Assembly: GCA_024760525.1 (NCBI GenBank)
Contig: CP060499.1
Location: forward strand, 3,183,501-3,247,500
DNA: 64,000 nucleotides
Origin: Nitrospira sp.
Lineage (GTDB): Bacteria; Nitrospirota; Nitrospiria; Nitrospirales; Nitrospiraceae
Reading direction: 5' to 3'
Numbering within the stretch: position 1 is the first letter of the stretch; the number at the start of each line of letters is the position of its first letter. This document shows, one piece after another, positions 7,728-16,160 of the stretch. The notes beneath the pieces were generated by a model. It saw nothing but the letters and a program-made list of their open reading frames with translations. It was not told the origin of the DNA and did not search any database. A program made the translations under genes and the position numbers.

Positions 7728-8930
7728 CTATGGTTTCGTCTCGATTAGCCCCAGCGGAAGATCAAGGATTGAACTACCCTGTACTTGAAGCACAGGATCC
7801 TGACGAGAGGGCTTTTTCTTTTCAGTGAATGTTGAAACTTTGGTTTTTAAATACTCGTACGCCTCATTAAGAGTTACCATACGATCATTGTTTGTGTCCG
7901 CCTTAGAGAATGATTCTAATAGATAATATGTGAATACACCATGCCCGCCATCCAATTCCGCATCCTCCCAGCTAGGCTGAGTCGATTTACTTGAAAGAAC
8001 CCCTCCAATTCCTTGCGCATTGAGTTTATTCCATATATCGCCCAGATCGACGATGCCCTTACTGCCCGACGGATCATTAGCCCATCCAATGTTTTTGGAT
8101 CCTTCAGAGCCAGAAAAGCATGCGTCAAAGAAGAAAAGTTTCTTTCCTGCACGCGCTGCGCCTATCTTCTCAATTATCTCTTCCTGTTCGAGGAAGGTAG
8201 ATTCATAACCAAGTTCAGCATCCCAAGGCATCAAAAACACCTTACCTGTCCCTGTTCCTGAAGTAGAGTAGAACCCATGCCCCGAGAAAAAAACGATCAG
8301 AGTATCTGAGGTTTCCGATTTTCCAAATTCGTCGAGATGTTTAAGAATACTCCGCCTGTTTGCATGTTTATCCGTTAATACAAAGAGATTCTTGTTGTCT
8401 ACTAGTCCAAAATTCTTTCGTACATGTTCACTGAAGGAAATAGCATCCTTGTCAGCAAAATTGAGTTGACGAATGGTCTCATAGCGGCTTATCCCTACCA
8501 CTAGTACACGAAAAGTTCCCGCTGAAGCAGAGACAATCCTTGTTTGTTCTTTACAACCTCCAGTCTTGTCCCACGCTTTAACCTGAATAGTGTTAGGCCC
8601 TTCCCTTAAAATTAAGGCATCTGTGGCACGCAGTGCAATGGTGGATAGCTTTTGTTTGACCCTCCGTTGTTTTGGGCTCAAATTGGCGCTAGGTGGTAGC
8701 TCAGAAATGGTTTTTGGCGGTCCCCCATTAATCACTATATCAACTTTAATCACGTCTGCGTCAATGCCGTCGACGAATATATCTAGGTCTGTATCTCCTT
8801 TGATTGCTGCACCTTGGTCGGGTGATGCAATCATGATAGCCGGCTTAGGATCCTGACATAGCTTGGCTAGGGCATCCAATGCATAGCTTAGCACACAACA
8901 AGTCAAGAATAGCATTCGGACCAGAAGCAT
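7728..8930 (-). CDS. Exported caspase-like (peptidase C14) protein
   Basis: 400 residues from the ATG at 8930, chosen over an upstream TTG because TAGGGGAA lies just before it. A signal peptide (about residues 1-22, ending ALA) predicts export. An Ig-like segment follows (about 30-135), then the caspase domain (about 140-340) with an intact dyad: His218 in FFSGHGF and Cys271 in FFDACFSG. A GGHGVFTYYLL motif and a partial EF-hand (residues 345-356, DTNNDRMVTLNE) follow. Peptidase C14 enzymes cleave after Arg, Lys or Asp, often calcium-dependent; which applies here cannot be read off. Its SD overlaps the stop of the lipoprotein gene upstream and a paralogue without the dyad follows, so the three are likely made together in the envelope. 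Confidence 0.85.
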   Translation of the reverse strand: MLLVRMLFLTCCVLSYALDALAKLCQDPKPAIMIASPDQGAAIKGDTDLDIFVDGIDADVIKVDIVINGGPPKTISELPPSANLSPKQRRVKQKLSTIALRATDALILREGPNTIQVKAWDKTGGCKEQTRIVSASAGTFRVLVVGISRYETIRQLNFADKDAISFSEHVRKNFGLVDNKNLFVLTDKHANRRSILKHLDEFGKSETSDTLIVFFSGHGFYSTSGTGTGKVFLMPWDAELGYESTFLEQEEIIEKIGAARAGKKLFFFDACFSGSEGSKNIGWANDPSGSKGIVDLGDIWNKLNAQGIGGVLSSKSTQPSWEDAELDGGHGVFTYYLLESFSKADTNNDRMVTLNEAYEYLKTKVSTFTEKKKPSRQDPVLQVQGSSILDLPLGLIETKP

Positions 8931-8940
8931 GGAAATTCCC

Positions 8941-9498
8941 CTACGAGCCCAGCAATGTTTCGAAGGGCACAACAACGTCTACATGTGAAGGCAATTTTCC
9001 GAGGGCTTTTGCATCAGGAGTATTTAGAGCTGTTGCGATTGGACGATAGGAAAGGATCCACTTTTTTATACAATCGTCGCATGAAGTGGTCATCAGGAGA
9101 GCAAGTTGTTGCACCCTTTCAGAATCTTTTCTGATTTCCATTAGCAAATCGAGTCGTTTTGTCTCGTCTAAACCTGCCAGGACCTGGAAAGCCTGACAGT
9201 TTTCTCTTCTACGCTGGTCAAGCACTTCAGCGATTTTTGATGCTTCCTGAATCTGCTTGTAGTCTGTATGTAATTTTCCGATTTCGATGGGCAACGTAAA
9301 TGTGCCCAATTGAATCGGAATCTTTATTCCTTCTGCGCCCCAGGTTTTGCCGGAATACTTAATGCTTGATTCACACTTAGCCGGGATGACAAAATCCTTC
9401 CCGTTCAAATTCACTACCTTAAAGTCAGCACCATTACAAGCCGTGAATAGTAAAACACTAGGTATTAATACACATTTGATCAAACCACTCCAACTCAT
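8941..9498 (-). CDS. Lipoprotein, first gene of the caspase-like operon
   Basis: 185 residues. The N-terminus is a lipoprotein signal (KCVLIPSVLLFTAC, Cys21). The mature part has a short beta-like segment with a Cys (VIPAKCESSIKYSGKTWGAE) and a long helical region (about 85-150) with a CxxC-like pair (TTSCDDC). I do not recognise the family. The ATG is preceded by GAGGAGG, the strongest ribosome site of the operon, so this is the promoter-proximal gene. Its stop TAG overlaps the SD of the caspase-like gene ten bases downstream, indicating translational coupling. A role as envelope anchor or partner of the protease is an inference from position only. Confidence 0.7.
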   Translation of the reverse strand: MSWSGLIKCVLIPSVLLFTACNGADFKVVNLNGKDFVIPAKCESSIKYSGKTWGAEGIKIPIQLGTFTLPIEIGKLHTDYKQIQEASKIAEVLDQRRRENCQAFQVLAGLDETKRLDLLMEIRKDSERVQQLALLMTTSCDDCIKKWILSYRPIATALNTPDAKALGKLPSHVDVVVPFETLLGS

Positions 9499-10172
9499 GT
9501 CAAACCTCCTCTGTGTCGCATCTTCATCCGTGAATCACAGTCGCAAAGCTACCACCCACTGCCAAACTAAGGTTTGGCCGAAGTAGGTTAATGCTTGAGT
9601 TAGTGTTCATTCTGGTCACTAGACTAGTCCTTCGATTCAAATTGGCAAATACCTCTTGCGACTAGAGCCATTGGGACTATCTAATATAGATCCTTTATAG
9701 ATCCTTACTGCCTTAGTCTATTGAACTATCCACCCCATCGAGCATGTGACCAACGTCAGGGGCCATGGGTTCCGCCACCCATACCTCTCCTGAATGGTGT
9801 TGCCCTAGCCATGCCCTGGAATTAGGACTGGTGAGGACCAAAGTCGCCATTACAATTCGCCCCACAGCGTTATTGAATTCCTTTTGATGCCCTGTACTAT
9901 GCTCCGTCTCCCGCCTATAATAACGCCTGACGAGGTGGCCATGCCGTTCATCTCGGGTCTCTCCCCGCGCTTACTCATAGTCACTCCACTTTCCTATTTG
10001 TCTGGACACCGTGTGATATTGGTACCTTGTGGAACCTCTCGTCAACCGGGTTCCACCTCACTAATGTTGCTCTATTAGCGCATTGATGAAATACGCTCCT
10101 TTAGCGCGAGACTTCAGGAGAACGATGGGCCAATAATAGCTCCTCAGGCCATGCCTATAGGAGGATCGCCCC
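9499..10172. other. Divergent intergenic region
   Basis: Separates the leftward caspase-like operon from the rightward secreted-protein gene, so both promoters should lie here; I cannot point to convincing elements. The 18-bp sequence at 9748-9765 repeats the presumed IS end at 5854-5871, suggesting IS debris. The remainder shows no gene. A ribosome site (TAGGAGG, about 10158-10164) precedes the gene on the right. Confidence 0.5.
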
Positions 10173-12257
10173 ATGCTAAAACTCGCAACCATCATTTTTG
10201 TAGTGCTCGGGAATATAATAATGACTCATGGTTCTATCATCTACGGGGAAGAACGAGAAAAGTTTGTTCTACCGCGCAGCAGTTCAGGTACCAGCGGTAC
10301 GGATACAACCGGTTCCAGTAAGTCAAAATCGGCTGAAAGCGCTACATTAATTCAGGCGGCTAAACGTTCGGGACTAAGCGTCAGCGATTATTTACGACTA
10401 GCTGCAACCGCGACATCCACTAACCAGAAACAGATGCTAACAGACAACAAGATCTGGACAACTGCACGCACAAGTGGCGTGGATGCCGCGATCAATGACA
10501 TTATCTTCCAGTCTCTGGGTTTGCCGAATGAGGCCAAGAGCAGTGGTGTAACTGGTTCAGACTTGATTGACTTCGTGTCTCAAATGCAGCGGGTTGGTGC
10601 AGGACACCTACTGCAACAGAAAAAGACGTGGGAAACCGTACAAACTAATGGTACAGCTAAAGTCGTTCGCAGCGCTCTTATCGATATTTTTGGTATTCCT
10701 TCTGCAGTAGCTCAGTCTTCAGATATTGACAGCATCGTTGCGACTGTTGCGGTGATACAACAAGCCGGCGGAGATCCTAAAGATATTAAGTGGTGGGAGA
10801 ATTTTGATGCACGGCTCCGAGAGCAGTTTGGCATTCCGAAGAATGCAATGCCTGGAGCAAGTTCCAAGGATCTTCTGAATGGTCTCGGCACCATTCAAAA
10901 GGTAGGCGGCGATTCCAAGAATATGGATCTATGGCGAGACGTTGGCCGTACGCAGAAAGGCTCGATGGGAAAGGACGATTTTATTAAGAAGTGGGTAGGC
11001 AGCCCCGGTGGAGAAACCCAGCCATCAATGACTCAGCCAAACGGTGGAGGACATTCAGGACCTGAACAGTCTCCTGGAAATCCCCAGCAAGCACGGACTC
11101 CACCACAAACAGACCAGCAACCTCACCGACAACCCGGCTCTGATGGAGTTGGGGGAGGGACCCAGGGACCAGAAAACCAAGAAGCAACGAACCCAGCACA
11201 AGCAGCCGAGGAGGGTTCGAACCCGGATGGTGTCTTCGTCACTGTTGCACACAATGGGGACGGCACGATTGAGATAGCAGCTTATCAATATGACGCAAGC
11301 GGAAACGCTATTCCCATCGGAAGCGAAACTTATGAGGATATGGATGGCGACGAAGTGTGGCAAGGCGACCAAGGTGGGAGTATGACCGGTCCAAAACCAG
11401 AGCCAGGAACTTATGGCGTTGTGGCAACAGCTCAGGGAGCAGCGATCGGAACCGGCACGCAACTGAGCACTAATGACACAAGTGGAAACGGCTCAGTCGA
11501 TATTAATGATTCAACTGGCTCAGATGCAAGTTCTAACAATACTTCCAATACTAATAACGGAGCAGATGATACTAGTAGTGTAGAGAACAACGAGGAGGAG
11601 GATGACAATAGCGACGAGGGAGAAGCAGCTAGTGCATCTGAGGACGAGGACGACACTGAGCCAAATACCGAAAACACAGGCACCACAGGTACCACTCCGA
11701 GTGATACGGAGCATCGCGCAGGAGGGACGGATCCCACAAAATGGAAGGTTCATATTTATACTTCTGATGGTTTGTTCAAAAGATTAGCCCCTTTGATTCA
11801 CACTACAGACAAGAAAGGTGTCAAAGGTACCGGACCACAGGTAGTCTTTCGCCAGCCACAAAGTGGGGCCATCGATCCAGCCGAAGAGAAGCCTGTTATA
11901 TCGGGCGCAGTGCCCCAGCATCGCCTCAGTTTACGGAGTGGTGTGATTGATCCGGCCCCCGATACTCCAAGCGGCCGCTCTAGAGCCATGACTGCTCCAT
12001 CAAACATGAACGTCAGCGGAGGAATGAGTACATTTGGCCCAACAGAGACTTGGAAATGCACAAGAGAACTAGTAAAATCCGCTAACGGCAACGCTTGGTG
12101 TTATTGCCCAGTTAATCGCAACCCTGTTACGGGACAGCCAATTCGACAGTGGGTTCCAGCTCCACTTACGGCTTCTTCAGTTACAAAAGATAAAAATACC
12201 ACTATCAGCACAAGATCTTCTGCGTTGCAATTAGACATATGTATTGATGTACGTTAA
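10173..12257 (+). CDS. Large secreted repeat protein with acidic linker
   Basis: 694 residues, ATG preceded by TAGGAGG. An N-terminal signal peptide (about residues 1-24) predicts export. Residues about 110-262 contain three related helical units of 46-58 residues, each beginning G(L/I)P and containing IQxxGG(D) and a Trp (116-160, 174-215, 220-261); residues 66-102 may be a further diverged unit. A Pro/Gln/Gly linker (280-350) leads to a beta-type domain (352-425, VFVTVAHNGDGTIEIAAYQYD), then a Ser/Thr/Asn/Asp/Glu-rich acidic stretch (432-515). The tail has two SG(A/V)IDPA motifs (564-570, 589-595) and a C-terminal region with a CYC cluster. I recognise no family. It stands divergent from the caspase-like operon in the same island; an extracellular role is likely, and being its substrate is only a speculation. 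Confidence 0.75.
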   Translation: MLKLATIIFVVLGNIIMTHGSIIYGEEREKFVLPRSSSGTSGTDTTGSSKSKSAESATLIQAAKRSGLSVSDYLRLAATATSTNQKQMLTDNKIWTTARTSGVDAAINDIIFQSLGLPNEAKSSGVTGSDLIDFVSQMQRVGAGHLLQQKKTWETVQTNGTAKVVRSALIDIFGIPSAVAQSSDIDSIVATVAVIQQAGGDPKDIKWWENFDARLREQFGIPKNAMPGASSKDLLNGLGTIQKVGGDSKNMDLWRDVGRTQKGSMGKDDFIKKWVGSPGGETQPSMTQPNGGGHSGPEQSPGNPQQARTPPQTDQQPHRQPGSDGVGGGTQGPENQEATNPAQAAEEGSNPDGVFVTVAHNGDGTIEIAAYQYDASGNAIPIGSETYEDMDGDEVWQGDQGGSMTGPKPEPGTYGVVATAQGAAIGTGTQLSTNDTSGNGSVDINDSTGSDASSNNTSNTNNGADDTSSVENNEEEDDNSDEGEAASASEDEDDTEPNTENTGTTGTTPSDTEHRAGGTDPTKWKVHIYTSDGLFKRLAPLIHTTDKKGVKGTGPQVVFRQPQSGAIDPAEEKPVISGAVPQHRLSLRSGVIDPAPDTPSGRSRAMTAPSNMNVSGGMSTFGPTETWKCTRELVKSANGNAWCYCPVNRNPVTGQPIRQWVPAPLTASSVTKDKNTTISTRSSALQLDICIDVR

Positions 12258-12306
12258 GGTGTATAATTCAACCCTTCATCTGACAGACAGCGAATCCTCA
12301 CCGGGT

Positions 12307-13350
12307 TTACGCCGCTAGGATTTTCTCCTTCGCCAAGGGCACACTGTCCACGAACGTCTGCATCGGGGTCTTGCCATAGCACCAGTGGCCTTGATGCGAG
12401 CGTTGCTGGTTGTATTCTTCCATCCAGACATCGAGATCGACCTGCAACTCCTCCTGCGTCCGATAGATCTTCTTCCGGAACGCGACGCGATAGAACTCGT
12501 TCAACATCGTCTTGTGGAACCGCTCGCAGATCCCGTTGGTCTGGGGATGCCGCGTCTTGGTCCGGGTGTGATCAATGTTCTCCACGGCCAGATATAGTTC
12601 GTACTCGTGGCGCTCCGGCGCCCCGCAGTACTCTGTCCCGCGATCGGTCAGAACCCGGTTCAGCAGGATGGCGTGCTGCTCAAAGAACGGCAGCACCCGA
12701 TCATTGAAGAGTTCCGCGGCGGTGACCGGCGTCTTCCGGTCATACAGCTTCGCGAAGCCGACCTTGCTGTACGTATCGATGAACGTTTGTTGATAAATAC
12801 GCCCCACGTCCTTGAGCGTGCCCACGTAGAAGGTGTCTTGGGCGCCGCAGTAGCCGGGACACTCACTCTCGAATTCCCCGTGGGCTTCTTTGTCCGCCTT
12901 CGCCTTCTCCAAGGCTACGACCTGAGCTTCCGTCAGCACCAGCCCCTCTTGGGCCACCTTCGCTTCCAACGCCTTGAACCGCTTGCGCATGGTCTCCAGA
13001 TCATGTCGGAGCTAGATACAGCGGACGCCCGCGGGCGAGATGGGCAGTGCCTGCTGGCGCAGTTCATTCGCCACCCACACCTGACCCCAGGCTGGTTGGG
13101 CCACCGCCATCTGCACAATCGCCTGTTCCACCTCCGCCGAGACGCGATTCTTTAGGAGCGGCTTCTCGCGGCAGATCTCCTGCAGCGCCGCCTCACCGCC
13201 GGTCGCATAGAGTTCTTTGAAGCGATAGAAGCTGTTGCGGCTATAGCCCATCAGTTGACAGGCCTTCGACACATTGCCGAGTTGCTTTGCCAATTCCAAC
13301 ACGCCGACCTTCGCCTTGATGATCTTCTGCTCGGTGGTCATCGTCCTCAT
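12307..13350 (-). pseudogene. IS481-type transposase with an amber codon
   Basis: One reading frame of about 347 codons is interrupted once, by TAG at 13012-13014. The upstream part has a helix-turn-helix (VSKACQLMGYSRNSFYRFKEL); the downstream part has the rve integrase core: DTFYVGTL, TDRGTEYCG and HPQTNGICERFHKT, giving the D, D and E, and the terminal YNQQRSHQG motif. The context GVRCI-stop-LRHDLETM suggests a TGG tryptophan codon changed to TAG. A single substitution, natural or sequencing error, thus inactivates an otherwise complete transposase. It has the layout of IS481-family elements rather than of the IS3 pairs at the left. Terminal repeats were not identified. Confidence 0.85.
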
Positions 13351-13406
13351 AAGTCGGAAGACTCGCCATCGCTATAGGATTTTGCTTACGCAACGGATCA
13401 CAGACC

Positions 13407-13685
13407 TTAGATCGTGGCAAGTGCTGCTCTGCGTTGTTCAATTTGCTTCCTAACTTTCACCGATAACGCTTGTTCAGCAAGCCGAAGCTCATAGGTCTTC
13501 TGTAGAATCATCCAGAATTCAACAGTGATGTTGAACAATGTCGTAAGGAGAACCGCCGTATCTCCGGTGACACCACGCTGTCCTTTGATAATGGCGGTGA
13601 TACGATTGGCTGACACTTCGATGCCCTTGGTTACTCCCTCATTATGGCATCCCCTCGCGGCTGAAAGTGCCGTTTTCTGTATCAA
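13407..13685 (-). pseudogene. Truncated HigA-like antitoxin (XRE HTH)
   Basis: 92 codons. From about residue 22 the sequence follows the HigA family closely: GIEVSANRITAIIKGQRGVTGDTAVLL (second half of the helix-turn-helix) then LFNITVEFWMILQKTYELRLAEQ. The usual N-terminal part (a HPGE-x-L motif and the first HTH helix) is replaced by unrelated residues, so the protein is probably truncated at its 5' end. No HigB-type toxin gene lies on either side. In an intact system HigA represses its operon and neutralises an mRNA-cleaving toxin; here only a relic seems left, perhaps cut by the IS481 element next door. A short functional orphan regulator remains possible. Confidence 0.65.
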
Positions 13686-14041
13686 ATCAGGCGCGGTTAT
13701 ATTCGATTGCTAGGACATGACATCATTTGTGATTACCCTTAGACATGAACATCCACCTTCATTATTTCTGGAGAACTCCCCGGCCTTCGCTACCTCTGCG
13801 AACGTGTGAGTACATCCGACTACATCTGATCAATTCCCACGGTGCCCGCAGAATAGTACTCTCTCAAGACAAATTGGCGTAGGTGCAAGAACACGCGCCA
13901 CTAACTCATAGTTGGGCACAGGTGGTAGCTAGAGCCCCTCCAGTGAGTCAGCAGAAGGTCGGTTTCGATATGGATCCTTTTTATCGGACGACCCCGTTCG
14001 GCGCGCCCGGCGGCGCCAGCCGACGCCGCGCCAGGCCGGTT

Positions 14042-14077
14042 CGCCCCCGCATAGTAATACGGGGGCGCTATTTCTTG
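14042..14077 (+). terminator. Stem-loop resembling an intrinsic terminator
   Basis: Perfect 8-bp stem CGCCCCCG/CGGGGGCG (14042-14049 and 14060-14067) with a 10-base loop, followed by CTATTTCTT. It lies in the otherwise gene-free 13686-14087 stretch, just before the next gene, and may insulate that gene. The weak T-tract leaves its efficiency in doubt. Confidence 0.5.
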
Positions 14078-14087
14078 AGAGCAGATC

Positions 14088-14510
14088 ATGAGTAGTTTCA
14101 ATCGAGTAGACGGAAACCCTGCTATGTCGAGAGTACTCTCATCCGGAGTTGAACCGCCGGGTGGACTTCACCAACTGCGCTGTCACCGCTGCGGGAAAGA
14201 GTGGTGGCCTCGTCAGCCACGTAAGCCCGCCCGTTGCCCTGGGTGTAAGAGCCCCTACTGGGACCGACCCCGGCGCATCCGACATACGGTGGCGTCCCTT
14301 CAACAAGTCCACGACCATAGTCTGACCCAACTCCTACAGAGCCGACTGGGCCAGCAAACCGATGGAGAGGATCGTTCTTTGGCAAGAGCCTTGTCCGTCC
14401 TGAAGGAGATGAAGGCCGCCGGGCGGACCTGGCAGGAAATGGGAGACCGGCTTGAACGGGAGTTTGGGACCCGATTGGACAAAGACCAACTGAAGGCATT
14501 GGTCCGATAA
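14088..14510 (+). CDS. Small zinc-ribbon protein
   Basis: 140 residues; a second ATG at 14124 could be the true start. Residues about 32-53 form a zinc ribbon: CHRCG, 14 residues, CPGCK, with WWPR and WDRPRR, the sort of knuckle seen in small nucleic-acid-binding proteins. The C-terminal half (about 75-140) is helical and charged (LARALSVLKEMKAAGRTWQEMGDRLEREFG), reading like a helix-turn-helix-type module. A role in regulating the island or its excision is plausible from its place 400 bases upstream of the integrase, but this is inference. A 10-bp stem-loop follows the stop codon. The family name is not known to me. Confidence 0.6.
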   Translation: MSSFNRVDGNPAMSRVLSSGVEPPGGLHQLRCHRCGKEWWPRQPRKPARCPGCKSPYWDRPRRIRHTVASLQQVHDHSLTQLLQSRLGQQTDGEDRSLARALSVLKEMKAAGRTWQEMGDRLEREFGTRLDKDQLKALVR

Positions 14511-14913
14511 CAACGTCTGTTCTGCCCCCCACCAACCGCAGGGGGCAGAACCCTCATCCGAACGGCGAGGCTGCGCTCCGTGCAGTCGGCGGGCCTGGAG
14601 GTCGCAGGAGGGCCAGCTGAATGCTCCCAGCGGAGCCCGCCACAGGATCGAGACGCTGGCGTGCTGACGCGAGCGAACCGCTTACGGGGGATCGGGGGTG
14701 TCGTCAGACTCCCTCGACTATCGATGCATGTTCTTGGAAGTTTCTAAACTTATTCAGCTCGATCCCGAAGCGAGATGACGAACGTCATGTTCATCCGAGC
14801 CAATCAACCAGCACGTAACGTAGATCACCTCATTGCAGGGGCCAAGGCTGGCCCCTATACTCCTCGGCACGGGGAAACCATATCACCGAGCCCTGATAGA
14901 AAGGAGATGGATA
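14511..14913. other. Region upstream of the integrase
   Basis: No gene that I can support. A perfect 7-bp stem with a 4-base loop (GGGGCCA/TGGCCCC, 14838-14855) lies 58 bases before the integrase start and could be a regulatory or recombination-accessory site. An AAAGGAGAT ribosome site ends the region. Confidence 0.45.
14520..14550 (+). terminator. Stem-loop after the zinc-ribbon gene
   Basis: Perfect 10-bp stem TTCTGCCCCC/GGGGGCAGAA (14520-14529, 14541-14550) with an 11-base loop, nine bases after the stop codon at 14510. There is no T-run behind it, so it may act as an mRNA 3'-stabilising hairpin rather than as a full terminator. Confidence 0.55.
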
Positions 14914-15984
14914 ATGGGGCTCGCTAGACGAGGGAATATGTGGTGGATGTCGTTTATGTTCCAAGGGCAACAGGTTCGACGCTCAACAGGGACCTCGGAT
15001 CGACGCCTCGCCGAAGCAATCCTCGGCAAGGTGAAGGTCCAAATCATTGAAGGCCGGTTCTTCGAGAAGCAGGAAGCGCAAGAACGAACCTTGACCGAGC
15101 TCTTGGATCGTTATGCAAGTGAACATGCGGCAAGACGAGCGAATCACCGGCGAGAGTTGACCAGTATTCAAAATCTCAAAGGATTCTTTGGTAATCCGAA
15201 ACTGGATCACATCACGCCAAAGCTAATCGTGGCCTACAAGAACAAGCGCTATACAGATGGGGTCAAGCCCGCCACGATCAATCGGGAGCTCGCCACCTTG
15301 AAGAAGGCGTTCAACCTGGCTCGTCGCGAATGGGAATGGTGCACGGATAATCCAGTGTGCCGCGTGTCGATGGAGCGAGAGAACAATACGCGGGACCGCT
15401 GGTTGACCGTAGAGGAAGAACAGCGGCTCCTCCAGGCTGTAAGCCTGGGGCTGCGTGACGTGATTGTATTCGCGCTCAATACCGGGATGCGGATGGGTGA
15501 GATTCTGGCTCTTACGTGGACTGGAGTCGACCTGGTCCGTCGAACCGTGACCGTCTTTCGTTCAAAAAATGGCGAACGGCGGACCATCCCGGTCAACTCA
15601 ATCGTACTCGATGTCCTAAAACGCAAGCACGCCGTGCGATCACGGATGACTGATGTGGTGTTTCACAGCCACGCCGGGACATTCCTCGATGGCAGCAACA
15701 TTCGGCGAGGACTTAATGCCGCACTGCGACTGGCAAAGATCTCCGATTTCCATTTCCATGATCTTCGCCATACGTTTGCAACGCGGATCGTCCAGGCAGG
15801 GGTGGACCTGTACAAGGTACAGCGTCTCCTCGGGCATAAATCACCGATCATGACCCAGCGTTATGCCCATCATTACCCGGAAAGCTTGCGAGAAGGAGTA
15901 GAGGCGCTGGAGTCAGGCCGGTCGTTTAGCACAAAATTAGCACAATCGCAGGTTCGGCCTGGTGAGGCTTCTCTAAGCTATTGA
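14914..15984 (+). CDS. int: Tyrosine recombinase (phage-type integrase)
   Basis: 356 residues from the ATG at 14914, chosen because AAAGGAGATGG lies just upstream; an earlier in-frame start would add 27 unrelated residues. The N-terminal part (about 1-50) is the short beta-type arm-binding domain, residues about 60-150 the SAM-like core-binding domain, and 165-330 the catalytic domain with R193 (TGMRMGEIL), H282 and R285 (HFHDLRHTFA), H308 (LLGHKS) and nucleophile Y317 (QRYAHH). It catalyses site-specific integration and excision. It ends six bases before the tRNA-Thr 3' end, its attachment site, as in most tRNA-targeting elements. All catalytic residues are present, so it is probably active. 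No excisionase was recognised nearby. Confidence 0.95.
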   Translation: MGLARRGNMWWMSFMFQGQQVRRSTGTSDRRLAEAILGKVKVQIIEGRFFEKQEAQERTLTELLDRYASEHAARRANHRRELTSIQNLKGFFGNPKLDHITPKLIVAYKNKRYTDGVKPATINRELATLKKAFNLARREWEWCTDNPVCRVSMERENNTRDRWLTVEEEQRLLQAVSLGLRDVIVFALNTGMRMGEILALTWTGVDLVRRTVTVFRSKNGERRTIPVNSIVLDVLKRKHAVRSRMTDVVFHSHAGTFLDGSNIRRGLNAALRLAKISDFHFHDLRHTFATRIVQAGVDLYKVQRLLGHKSPIMTQRYAHHYPESLREGVEALESGRSFSTKLAQSQVRPGEASLSY

Positions 15985-15989
15985 AAGGA

Positions 15990-16034
15990 TGGAGCCGGCG
16001 ACCCGGATTGAACGGGCGACCTGCGGTTTACGAA
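15990..16034 (-). repeat. Right attachment site (within tRNA-Thr)
   Basis: Identical over 45 bases to 3184-3228. It spans the CCA, acceptor 3' strand, T arm, variable loop and anticodon arm up to the loop. Integration here restores the complete tRNA gene on this side, leaving the truncated copy at 3184. Confidence 0.9.
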
Positions 16035-16065
16035 ACCGCTGCTCTACCAACTGAGCTACGCCGGC
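15990..16065 (-). tRNA. tRNA-Thr (anticodon CGT)
   Basis: 76 bases on the minus strand. The 7-bp acceptor stem pairs GCCGGCG with CGCCGGC, followed by discriminator T and an encoded CCA. D arm (TAGCTCAGTTGGTAGAGCA), anticodon arm GCGGT-TTCGTAA-ACCGC with anticodon CGT reading the ACG codon, and T arm GCCCG-TTCAATC-CGGGT are all well formed. The gene is the integration target of the island; its 3' half is duplicated at 3184 and in part at 709 and 2967. Confidence 0.97.
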
Positions 16066-16160
16066 GCCTTGGTGAGACGGAGGGGATGGAGCCCGATTTC
16101 GGAGGCATGATAACGGCCATCGGTAAGCCTGTCAATGAAGCGAATCGGCCTCGTCTGACG

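Larger units (their letters stand above)
3184..16034. mobile_element. 12.8-kb tRNA-Thr-integrated genomic island
   Basis: The element is bounded by perfect 45-bp direct repeats of the tRNA-Thr 3' end and carries its integrase directly next to the intact tRNA, the usual arrangement. Cargo is a mix of insertion sequences, an exported caspase-like operon, a large secreted repeat protein, a HigA remnant and a zinc-ribbon protein. No conjugation, phage structural or replication gene was seen, so it is either an integrative element mobilised in trans or a decayed one. Several parts (transposases, antitoxin) are broken. Confidence 0.85.

Noticed and set aside
12607..13155. 182-codon plus-strand frame
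   Set aside because: Antisense to the IS481-type transposase; no ribosome site or known motif.
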